Positions 1 through 6,386 of a DNA stretch of 6,518 nucleotides are shown piece by piece. Position numbers and translations under genes: made by a program. The DNA comes from CAZWUW01 sp964636895 (GTDB lineage Bacteria; Bacillota; Thermincolia; Thermincolales; CAZWUW01). The stretch lies in contig CAZWUW010000115.1 in the NCBI GenBank assembly GCA_964636895.1, positions 1-6,518 of the forward strand, in the 5' to 3' direction. Under the pieces are notes generated by a model. That model saw only the letters and a list, made by a program, of their open reading frames with translations. It was not told the DNA's origin and searched no databases. The first letter of the stretch is position 1. Every line of letters begins with the position of its first letter.

Positions 1-1108
1 TTTTTGTTTTAAAAAGTGTAATTACTGTGATTTTGTTTCGTTACCCTACGACGCAGGCATGGCTGCGTCTTATGTTTGTGCCTTAAAAAAAGAAATAGCT
101 TTTTATGGTTCAAGATTATCCCCGGCACTAAAAGAGCTGCAGAGTATTTACATTGGTGGCGGCACCCCAACAATACTGCCGGCTGAGCTGTTGACGGAAA
201 TCCTGGCCGCTGTCCGGGCGAATTTTTCTTGGCCGGACGGAATTGAAGTTACGGTAGAGGCCAACCCGGGCACGGTGGATGAGACCAAGCTTAGTACTCT
301 CCGGGAAGCCGGCGTAAACCGGGTAAGCTTTGGCGCTCAGGCAGCTCAGGAACGGCTGCTTACCTTGCTTGGCCGGCGGCACGGCTGGCGGCAGGTGAAC
401 GAAGCGGTGGCAGCGGCGCGCCGGGCAGGATTTAACAATGTAAGCTTAGACCTGATTTACGGTATCCCCGGCCAGCGCATGCGGGACTGGCGTGAAACCA
501 TTGAACTCACTACCGGTCTCGGTGTGGAGCATATTTCCGCTTATAACCTGAAAATCGAACCTGACACTCCGCTGCACCGGGACGTTACCACCGGTTATAC
601 AATCCCGTGTGACGAGGAACTGGAAGTGGAAATGCTTTATTATACTATTGACCGCCTTGCTGAAAACGGTTACCGCCATTATGAAATATCAAATTATGTG
701 CGGTCTGGACAAGAAGCCCGACATAATCTGATTTACTGGCAAAACGAAGATTATCTTGGTTGCGGCCCGGCTGCCCATTCTTATTTAAACAGCGTAAGGT
801 CTGCCAACCATACAGATTTACGGCGGTATATCGGTTGCCTTAAAAATGGGGCACCTCCAGTAATGGCGGAAGAGGTGCTGACCTCGCGGGAGCGTCTTGG
901 CGAGGCTATGTTTCTGGGCTTGCGGCTAACCGAAGGGGTGGATTTAAGGCGGTTTGCTGAGCGGTACGGGGAGAATCCGGAAGTATTATTCAGGGAATCC
1001 CTGGATAAACTAATGAAGTTAAAGCTGGTAGAGATTTCTGATTACCGTTTGCGCCTTACGAAAAAGGGGCTGCCCCTTGCCAATGAAGTTTTTGCCGAGT
1101 TTATATAA
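1..1108 (+). CDS. hemW: HemW, radical SAM heme chaperone (5' partial)
   Basis: HemW is a cytoplasmic radical-SAM family protein that binds heme and is thought to insert it into target proteins; it was long annotated as an oxygen-independent coproporphyrinogen III oxidase. The frame is open from base 2 with no start, so the gene enters from the left edge and the first internal ATG (59) is not the start. The 368 visible residues begin FCFKKCNYCDF, giving the CX3CX2C iron-sulfur motif with cysteine codons at 5, 17 and 26. The residue two after the third cysteine is Phe, not the fourth Cys of true HemN, which favours HemW. Also visible, numbered from base 2: GGGTPT (52-57, SAM binding), SFGAQ (109-113), DLIYGIPGQ (150-158), HYEISNY (226-232) and HNLIYW (241-246), the last being HemW-typical. 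Only about ten N-terminal residues seem to be missing. The gene precedes hrcA, as in many Firmicutes. Confidence in the family is high. Confidence 0.95.
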   Translation, partial: FCFKKCNYCDFVSLPYDAGMAASYVCALKKEIAFYGSRLSPALKELQSIYIGGGTPTILPAELLTEILAAVRANFSWPDGIEVTVEANPGTVDETKLSTLREAGVNRVSFGAQAAQERLLTLLGRRHGWRQVNEAVAAARRAGFNNVSLDLIYGIPGQRMRDWRETIELTTGLGVEHISAYNLKIEPDTPLHRDVTTGYTIPCDEELEVEMLYYTIDRLAENGYRHYEISNYVRSGQEARHNLIYWQNEDYLGCGPAAHSYLNSVRSANHTDLRRYIGCLKNGAPPVMAEEVLTSRERLGEAMFLGLRLTEGVDLRRFAERYGENPEVLFRESLDKLMKLKLVEISDYRLRLTKKGLPLANEVFAEFI

Positions 1109-1149
1109 CATCCGGGCGCTTTTCCTCCGTGAAACTGATTTGTTGCTTC

Positions 1150-1178
1150 TTGACAAAATATATTTGCGGTGGTATTTT
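1150..1178 (+). promoter_or_regulatory. Sigma-A-type promoter of the hrcA-dnaK operon
   Basis: A perfect -35 hexamer TTGACA lies at 1150-1155. A spacer of 17 bp leads to TATTTT at 1173-1178, which matches 4 of 6 positions of the -10 consensus. Transcription should start near 1184-1187, just ahead of the CIRCE element, so bound repressor would block initiation or early elongation. The -10 is the weak part. No hairpin-plus-T-run terminator is visible between hemW (ends 1108) and this promoter, so some read-through from hemW is possible. Confidence 0.75.
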
Positions 1179-1191
1179 TTAAATAGAACTT

Positions 1192-1218
1192 TTAGCACTC
1201 GATATCACAGAGTGCTAA
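1192..1218 (+). promoter_or_regulatory. CIRCE operator (HrcA binding site)
   Basis: The inverted repeat TTAGCACTC (1192-1200), a 9-base spacer (1201-1209), then GAGTGCTAA (1210-1218) matches the CIRCE consensus at all 18 arm positions. CIRCE is the operator of the HrcA repressor, and the same stem can form in the mRNA leader. It lies downstream of the predicted -10 and ends 14 bases before the hrcA start. This implies autoregulation of hrcA and heat-inducible control of the genes behind it. Confidence 0.97.
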
Positions 1219-1222
1219 CAAC

Positions 1223-1230
1223 GAGGTGGG
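1223..1230 (+). promoter_or_regulatory. Ribosome binding site deciding the hrcA start
   Basis: GAGGTGGG lies directly after CIRCE. GAGG ends 6 bases before ATG at 1233 and 12 bases before the in-frame GTG at 1239, so ATG 1233 fits best. The much earlier in-frame ATG at 1077 lies inside hemW and has no place here, because that frame would be translated through the promoter and CIRCE. Confidence 0.7.
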
Positions 1231-1232
1231 TG

Positions 1233-2276
1233 ATGGTTGTGACCATAGATGAGCGGAAACAGAAGGTCCTTTTGGCAATTATCCAAGACTATATTGCTAC
1301 CGCCGAACCTGTTGGCTCTAGAACCATTTCGCGCAAATATGAACTGGGCGTGAGTTCTGCTACCATTCGTAACGAAATGGCGGATTTAGAAGAGCAGGGG
1401 TATATAGAACAGCCCCATACTTCTGCCGGCCGGGTGCCTTCCCAGCTTGGTTATCGTTATTACGTGGATTGTCTAATGAAAAAAAAGCGGCTGACCAAGG
1501 ATGAAGAGGGCATCATTCTATGCGGCTACCGGAAAAAGGCCGGAGAAGTGGCTCAGGTGCTCCGGCAGACCAATCAAATTGTTTCTACGATGACTAATTG
1601 TGCTTCACTGGTCACTGGTCCTCAATTCGGTAAATCCGCTTTTAAACATATTCAACTGGTGCCTTTGGAAACAGGCCAGGCACTAGTGGTGGTGGTGCTG
1701 GAAAACGGCATTGTGCAGAATAAACTGCTGGAAGTACCGGTGGGCATCAACGAACGTGACCTGATGCAAATCAGCCAGGTTTTAAACGCTAAGCTGCGAG
1801 GCCTGACGCTGGCCAATATTAAAATGACGCTGATTAAAGAAATATATGCAGAACTGGCCAGGCATCAGCATATCTTTGATGCGGCCATGGACTTGATTCA
1901 GGAAACTCTGCATATTGACCCGGAAGACAAGGTTTATCTGGCCGGAGCTTTAAACATGCTTCACCAGCCCGAATTCCGGGATATTAATACGTTAAAAACA
2001 CTCCTTAGCTTGCTGGAACAGGAGGACCTCTTGCGGGAGATCCTTTCCGGGGCTGAATCAGGCGAGGACGGAATAACGGTGAAAATCGGCAGTGAAAACA
2101 AGCTTACCGCCCTTGAAAATTGCAGCATGATTACAGCCACTTATCAGATTGACGGCAAGGTCATAGGTTCTATTGGCGTGCTTGGACCCACCAGGATGGA
2201 GTATGACAAGACAGTATCCATTGTGGAGTTCATGACCCGGCATCTTTCTAGTATATTAAAGGATTTTTACAAATAA
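1233..2276 (+). CDS. hrcA: Heat-inducible transcription repressor HrcA
   Basis: HrcA is a dimeric repressor that binds CIRCE and is released when misfolded protein titrates the chaperonin (GroEL in the studied cases) that keeps it active. From ATG 1233 the product has 347 residues, the usual family length. The N-terminal winged helix runs over about residues 6-70: IDERKQKVL, PVGSRTISRKY (26-36), the recognition region SSATIRNEMADLEEQGYI (41-58) and the wing HTSAGRVPS (62-70). A central dimerisation/GAF-like region and a C-terminal GVLGPTRMEYDKT motif complete the protein. It is the first gene behind a perfect CIRCE and therefore almost certainly represses itself and the operon. GTG 1239 is an alternative start that costs two residues. 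The frame stays open upstream to 1077, but this is coincidental. The chaperonin gene starts 19 bp downstream. Confidence 0.96.
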   Translation: MVVTIDERKQKVLLAIIQDYIATAEPVGSRTISRKYELGVSSATIRNEMADLEEQGYIEQPHTSAGRVPSQLGYRYYVDCLMKKKRLTKDEEGIILCGYRKKAGEVAQVLRQTNQIVSTMTNCASLVTGPQFGKSAFKHIQLVPLETGQALVVVVLENGIVQNKLLEVPVGINERDLMQISQVLNAKLRGLTLANIKMTLIKEIYAELARHQHIFDAAMDLIQETLHIDPEDKVYLAGALNMLHQPEFRDINTLKTLLSLLEQEDLLREILSGAESGEDGITVKIGSENKLTALENCSMITATYQIDGKVIGSIGVLGPTRMEYDKTVSIVEFMTRHLSSILKDFYK

Positions 2277-2283
2277 CGGTTTC

Positions 2284-2290
2284 GGGAGGT
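2284..2290 (+). promoter_or_regulatory. Strong ribosome binding site of the chaperonin gene
   Basis: GGGAGGT sits inside the 19-bp hrcA-chaperonin gap, with GGGAGG ending 6 bases before the ATG at 2296. It is a better Shine-Dalgarno than that of the following grpE, suggesting efficient translation of the chaperonin. Confidence 0.75.
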
Positions 2291-2295
2291 TCATA

Positions 2296-3867
2296 ATGAG
2301 TCTCAAGCAGCAGGCAACTGTCAATACGGATGTAGATGAGCGGCTGGCCGCCCTGATGACCAATTCCAATGCTATCAGGGCGATTGCTTCGGCGGTGGAA
2401 GGCACCCTTGGTCCCAAAGGGCTGGATACCATGCTGGTCGATAAGTTTGGGGAAGTGGTGATTACCAATGACGGTGTAACTATCCTTACTACCATGGAGG
2501 CCAATCATCCGGCCGCCAAAATGTTGATTAACATTGCCAAGGCCCAACAGGCCGAAATCGGTGACGGTACCACCACTGCTACGGTGATGGCCGGCGCGCT
2601 GGTCAGTGCCGGAGTAGCTCAGGTGGTTAAGGGGGTACCGGTAACCAGGGTAATTGAAGGAGTGCGGGCAGGGGTGCGCAAGGCACTAATGCTGTTAGAG
2701 CAAAATTCACGGCCGGTGCAAGGCATGGATGACCCGCTGTTGCACCGGATTGCACTTATTGCCGGGCGGGAGCACGGGGATATTGCCGATCTGGTAGTGG
2801 CTGCGGCCAGACTGGTGGGAGATGAAAAACTGCGGGATCAGTCTTTCAAATTGTCTGATACCATTGTCGCCGAAGAAGGTGCGGCCAATGAGGTTTTTAT
2901 GGGGGTAATCATTAACCGGGAACGGCTTAGCAGGCAAATGCCCGGCGATCTTAGCAAGGTTAGGGTGCTGGTAATTGATGATGCACTGGAACCGGAAGAA
3001 ATCGAGGACGAAGCCTTAGCCACCGAGGCCGGGTTTGCCCGCTATCAGGAATTACAGGAGCAGTTTCGCCGCAACGTGCAAAAAATCCTTGAGCTTGATG
3101 TTAAGGTGGTGTTGGTTGACCGCGGGATAGCAGACATTGCTGAGGAAATTCTTACCGACGCCGGCATCATGGTGGTCCAGCGGGTTCCTAATAAGGAACT
3201 GCGTAAAGCTGCCGAACATACAGGGGCCAGGCCCATCAAACGCACCGGATTAAAAAAGGAACCGGGGGACTTAAAGAAGTATCTGGGCCGGGTCAAAAGA
3301 ATTTATGAAGATGAAAAACTCGAACATATTCGTATTTTGGGCGGCAAAGGCAAACCCATGGCAACTGTTTTGGTGGGCGCAGCCACCGAAGAGGTGGTAG
3401 GCGAGCGGGAACGTATTGCCAAAGATGCCGCCGCATCGGTACAGGCTGCCGTCAAAGGTGGCGTAGTGCCCGGCGGTGGGGCCGTGGAGCTGGCCGTTGC
3501 CCGGGAAGTGGAAAAGGAGCGTGAAAACATCCGTGGCATGGCTGCCTATGGTGTAGACTGTGTTGTTGAGGCTTTACAGCGGCCTTTCTGTCAGATTGCG
3601 GCTAATGCCGGCTTTAATCCGCTGGAAAAAATAGGGGATGTTATTGCTGCCCAGGCCAGGGAAGGCAAAGATTATTTGGCGCTGGACTGTGAAAGTGGTG
3701 ATGTGGCCGACATGCTGGAACTGGGCGTGGTGGATCCTACCCTGGTGAAGGTGTATGCCCTGAAGGCCGCCGGCGAAATTGCCGAGGCAATTATGCGCAT
3801 TGATACCATTATTAAAAAACGGGAAGATGCTGCTTTTAAAGAAGATAAAAAGTTTGACGATTTTTAA
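2296..3867 (+). CDS. Group III (archaeal-like, thermosome/TCP-1 family) chaperonin
   Basis: This 523-residue ATP-dependent folding machine resembles archaeal thermosomes and eukaryotic CCT more than GroEL. Visible signatures are LGPKGLDTMLVD (38-49), VITNDGVTIL (55-64), HPAAKM (71-76), GDGTTTAT (89-96), GGVVPGGGA (388-396) and DPTLVKVYALKAAGEI (480-495). Acidic residues expected for ATP binding and hydrolysis are present: D59, D90, D377 (equivalent to GroEL D398) and D480 (equivalent to GroEL D495), so an active ATPase is likely. Residues about 228-268 are predicted helical and sit where group II chaperonins carry the helical protrusion. This implies a built-in lid and no need for GroES. The C-terminus ends KKFDDF, without a GGM tail. 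Position between hrcA and grpE, behind CIRCE, matches the described bacterial Group III chaperonins (prototype from Carboxydothermus hydrogenoformans, a 16-mer). Codon use looks like that of its neighbours by eye, so any transfer from archaea is old. I give no gene symbol because naming is not settled. Confidence 0.95.
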   Translation: MSLKQQATVNTDVDERLAALMTNSNAIRAIASAVEGTLGPKGLDTMLVDKFGEVVITNDGVTILTTMEANHPAAKMLINIAKAQQAEIGDGTTTATVMAGALVSAGVAQVVKGVPVTRVIEGVRAGVRKALMLLEQNSRPVQGMDDPLLHRIALIAGREHGDIADLVVAAARLVGDEKLRDQSFKLSDTIVAEEGAANEVFMGVIINRERLSRQMPGDLSKVRVLVIDDALEPEEIEDEALATEAGFARYQELQEQFRRNVQKILELDVKVVLVDRGIADIAEEILTDAGIMVVQRVPNKELRKAAEHTGARPIKRTGLKKEPGDLKKYLGRVKRIYEDEKLEHIRILGGKGKPMATVLVGAATEEVVGERERIAKDAAASVQAAVKGGVVPGGGAVELAVAREVEKERENIRGMAAYGVDCVVEALQRPFCQIAANAGFNPLEKIGDVIAAQAREGKDYLALDCESGDVADMLELGVVDPTLVKVYALKAAGEIAEAIMRIDTIIKKREDAAFKEDKKFDDF

Positions 3868-3872
3868 GGGAT

Positions 3873-3879
3873 GGGGGGA
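3873..3879 (+). promoter_or_regulatory. G-run ribosome binding site deciding the grpE start
   Basis: A run of six G followed by A (3873-3879) precedes ATG 3887 with 7 bases between. It is a poor match to AGGAGG but the only purine-rich block at the right distance. It supports ATG 3887 over the in-frame ATG at 3779, which lies inside the chaperonin gene and would add 36 residues unrelated to GrpE. Confidence 0.6.
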
Positions 3880-3886
3880 TTGCGAA

Positions 3887-4447
3887 ATGTCGGAGAGCCA
3901 GACAGAAATGACCGCTGAAAACAAAACTGAAATAGAGGCTGATAGCCAGCCAGAGCCGGAAGAAAAGCAGTCGGACCCCGGCACTGAAACGGCAGAATTA
4001 ACCGCCAATGAGGCCGCCGAAGCCGCCCGCGTTGAAGAGTATTTACAGATGCTGCAGCGGACCCAGGCTGATTTTGAAAACTTTCGGCGGCGGATCCGGC
4101 AGGAGAAAGAAGAGTCTCTGAAATATTGTTCCCAGCGGCTAGTAACCAACCTGCTGCCGGTACTGGACAATTTTGAGCGGGCTTTAGCCGCTGGGGGAGC
4201 AGATGTGCAAAGCTTTATGGCCGGTATGGAACTTATTTTCCGGCAGTTGAAAGAAGTTTTGGAAAAAGAAGGACTCAATGCCATGCCGGTGGTAGGCGAA
4301 GAATTTGACCCCGCCAAACACGAAGCTGTGATGCAGGTGGAAAGTTCTACTTATGCCGACAACACGGTAGCGGAAGAACTGCAAAAAGGCTATCTGCTGC
4401 TGGACCGGGTCATACGCCCAGCGATGGTAAAAGTGGTGCAGAACTAA
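3887..4447 (+). CDS. grpE: GrpE, nucleotide exchange factor of DnaK
   Basis: GrpE is a cytoplasmic dimer that releases ADP from DnaK and so resets the Hsp70 cycle; in several bacteria it also acts as a thermosensor. The product has 186 residues from ATG 3887, normal for the family. Residues 1-45 are acidic and probably disordered (rich in E, T, Q). They are followed by the long dimerising helix, including LQRTQADFENFRRRIRQEKE and LLPVLDNFERAL, and by the C-terminal beta domain that contacts DnaK, with EEFDPAKHEAV (138-148) and GYLLLDRVIRPAMVKV (168-183), the family signature. The start follows the chaperonin stop by 19 bp, and dnaK follows after 52 bp. The weak Shine-Dalgarno could keep GrpE below DnaK levels, which is inference. 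Confidence 0.96.
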   Translation: MSESQTEMTAENKTEIEADSQPEPEEKQSDPGTETAELTANEAAEAARVEEYLQMLQRTQADFENFRRRIRQEKEESLKYCSQRLVTNLLPVLDNFERALAAGGADVQSFMAGMELIFRQLKEVLEKEGLNAMPVVGEEFDPAKHEAVMQVESSTYADNTVAEELQKGYLLLDRVIRPAMVKVVQN

Positions 4448-4482
4448 TCTAGCACACAGGAAATATTATTTCAAAGTATTGT

Positions 4483-4489
4483 AGGAGGG
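4483..4489 (+). promoter_or_regulatory. Ribosome binding site of dnaK
   Basis: AGGAGGG is a near-perfect Shine-Dalgarno. It lies 10 bases before the ATG at 4500, slightly longer than the usual 5-9, and no other in-frame start is closer. The 52-bp grpE-dnaK gap also holds a small AT-rich inverted repeat (GAAAT-ATT-ATTTC, 4460-4472), too weak to call as a terminator or operator. Confidence 0.7.
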
Positions 4490-4499
4490 AATCAGAATT

Positions 4500-6359
4500 A
4501 TGGGTAAAGTATTGGGAATTGATTTAGGCACAACTTATTCGTGTATGGCTGTCATGGAGGGTGGTGAGGCTACCGTTATCCCTAACGCCGAAGGGGCGCG
4601 GACAACAGCGTCGGTAGTGGCCTTTTCCAAGACCGGCGAGCGGTTAGTGGGCCAGGTGGCCAAACGTCAGGCCGTTACCAATCCGGACGGCACCGTGATG
4701 TCTATTAAGACGCATATGGGTTCCGGTCATAGAGTAAACATTGATGGCAAAGATTATACACCCCCGGAGATTTCAGCGATGGTGCTGCAAAAACTGAAAG
4801 TAGATGCCGAAGCTTATCTGGGAGAAAAAATTGAACAAGCGGTGATTACCGTGCCCGCTTATTTTACCGACAGCCAGCGCCAGGCGACCAAAGATGCCGG
4901 GAAAATTGCCGGGCTGGAGGTGCTGCGTATTATCAATGAGCCGACGGCAGCAGCCCTGGCTTATGGTCTGGAAAGAGGCGAGGACCATACCATCTTGGTT
5001 TACGACCTGGGCGGTGGTACTTTTGATGTGTCTATTTTGGAATTGGGTGAAGGTGTGTTTGAAGTTAAGGCGACCAGCGGAAACAACCGGCTGGGTGGCG
5101 ATGACTTTGACGAGCGGATTATGGATTATCTGGTACAGGAATTCAAAAAAGACAGCGGAATTGACCTGAAAGCCGACAAAATAGCTATGCAGCGGTTGAA
5201 AGAGGCGGCCGAGAAGGCCAAAATCGAGCTTTCCGGGGTTATCACCACCAATATCAATCTGCCTTTCATTACTGCAGATGCCAGCGGCCCCAAACACCTT
5301 GATATTACTTTAACCAGAGCCAAGTTTGAGGAAATTGCCGCCGACCTGGTGGAGAAAACCCTTGGTCCTACCAGGCAGGCGTTATCCGATGCCGGGATGT
5401 CCCCTGATAATATTGACAAAGTTATTCTGGTAGGGGGTTCTACCCGGATTCCGGCAGTTCATGAAGCGATAAAGAAAGTTATCGGCAAAGAACCCCACAA
5501 AGGAGTTAACCCGGATGAAGTGGTAGCCATGGGCGCCGCCATTCAGGGCGGCGTGCTGGCCGGGGAGGTAAAAGACGTCCTGTTGCTGGATGTTACGCCG
5601 CTGTCGCTGGGCATTGAAACCCTGGGCAGTGTATTTACCAAACTAATTGAACGTAATACCACTATTCCGACTTCCAAGAGCCAGATTTTTTCTACTGCCG
5701 CTGACAACCAAAGCTCAGTAGAAATTCATGTGCTGCAAGGAGAGCGTCAAATAGCCAGCGGCAACAAAACCCTGGGCCGCTTTCAGCTAACCGGTATACC
5801 GCCGGCTCCCCGGGGGATACCGCAAATTGAAGTCAAATTTGATATTGATGCCAACGGGATTGCCCATGTGACCGCTAAAGACATGGCCACCGGCAATCAG
5901 CAAGCCATTACGATTACTGCTTCTAGCGGCTTATCTGATGCCGACATTGACCGGATGATGAAGGATGCAGAAGCTCACGCAGCCGAGGATGAGAAGCGAA
6001 AAGAAGAAGTGGAAGCGCGTAATCAGGCCGATTCGCTGGTCTACCAGGCCGAGAAGACGATTAAAGACTTTGGTGACAAAGCTGATAAAGACTTGACGGA
6101 AAAAATACAAAAAGCTGTGGAAGAACTTAAGACAGCGCTGCAAGGCGATGATATTGAAGTAATCAAAGCTAAATCAGAAGCTGTGACCACCCCGCTTTAT
6201 GAGCTTACTTCAGCCATGTATCAGCAGCAGGGGGCGCCCGGCGCCGGGGCTGCAGAAGGCGGCGCGGGTTGTGGGCCGGATGGCTGCGGCACCGGCCAGC
6301 CAAAGGATGATAATGTGGTGGATGCAGAGTATAAAGTTGTGGATGAGGATAAGAAATAA
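4500..6359 (+). CDS. dnaK: DnaK, Hsp70 chaperone
   Basis: DnaK is the cytoplasmic Hsp70, binding exposed hydrophobic segments under ATP control with DnaJ and GrpE. The product has 619 residues. The ATPase domain shows GIDLGTTYSC (6-15), INEPTAAALAYG, YDLGGGTFDVS (168-178) and VILVGGSTRIP. The interdomain linker DVLLLD is at 359-364, the beta substrate-binding domain at about 366-476 with NTTIPTSKSQIFSTAADNQ and HVLQGER, and the helical lid from about 480 to 580 after GLSDADIDRMM. The region after QVAKRQAVTNPDG is short, as in Gram-positive DnaK, lacking the roughly 24-residue insert of proteobacterial homologues. Two oddities stand out. First, the glycine-rich tail contains GCGPDGCG, a CX4C pair (C591, C596), before the usual DDNVVDAEYKVVDEDKK end. 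Second, S377 replaces the second Gly of the common GGV near the peptide-binding arch. DnaJ starts 27 bp downstream. Confidence 0.98.
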   Translation: MGKVLGIDLGTTYSCMAVMEGGEATVIPNAEGARTTASVVAFSKTGERLVGQVAKRQAVTNPDGTVMSIKTHMGSGHRVNIDGKDYTPPEISAMVLQKLKVDAEAYLGEKIEQAVITVPAYFTDSQRQATKDAGKIAGLEVLRIINEPTAAALAYGLERGEDHTILVYDLGGGTFDVSILELGEGVFEVKATSGNNRLGGDDFDERIMDYLVQEFKKDSGIDLKADKIAMQRLKEAAEKAKIELSGVITTNINLPFITADASGPKHLDITLTRAKFEEIAADLVEKTLGPTRQALSDAGMSPDNIDKVILVGGSTRIPAVHEAIKKVIGKEPHKGVNPDEVVAMGAAIQGGVLAGEVKDVLLLDVTPLSLGIETLGSVFTKLIERNTTIPTSKSQIFSTAADNQSSVEIHVLQGERQIASGNKTLGRFQLTGIPPAPRGIPQIEVKFDIDANGIAHVTAKDMATGNQQAITITASSGLSDADIDRMMKDAEAHAAEDEKRKEEVEARNQADSLVYQAEKTIKDFGDKADKDLTEKIQKAVEELKTALQGDDIEVIKAKSEAVTTPLYELTSAMYQQQGAPGAGAAEGGAGCGPDGCGTGQPKDDNVVDAEYKVVDEDKK

Positions 6360-6373
6360 AGTAAGCCGCGAAA

Positions 6374-6379
6374 AAGGAG
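6374..6379 (+). promoter_or_regulatory. Ribosome binding site of dnaJ
   Basis: AAGGAG sits in the 27-bp dnaK-dnaJ gap, 7 bases before the ATG at 6387. With no terminator hairpin in this gap, it supports co-transcription and independent translation of dnaJ. Confidence 0.75.
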
Positions 6380-6386
6380 TAAAGCA

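Noticed and set aside
1109..1149. Possible terminator after hemW
   Set aside because: I see no GC-rich stem followed by a T run in this stretch.
2296..3867. Annotation of the chaperonin as GroEL, or as archaeal contamination
   Set aside because: The motifs and lid region are thermosome-like rather than GroEL. The flanking genes hrcA, grpE and dnaK are contiguous and bacterial, so neither a GroEL call nor contamination fits.
3574..4317. 247-codon open frame on the - strand across the chaperonin end and grpE
   Set aside because: It is antisense to two well-supported genes, very rich in serine and arginine as expected for a codon shadow, and has no recognisable domain.
4448..4460. CIRCE-like half site (CTAGCACAC) between grpE and dnaK
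   Set aside because: Only 7 of 9 bases match one arm and no GAGTGCTAA partner follows at the 9-base spacing, so it is not an operator.
4460..4472. Small inverted repeat GAAAT-ATT-ATTTC before dnaK as terminator or attenuator
   Set aside because: The stem is five AT-rich pairs with no T run after it, too weak to terminate transcription.
4773..5297. 174-codon open frame on the - strand inside dnaK
   Set aside because: It lies fully within dnaK, has no family resemblance, and the sense frame is unambiguous.
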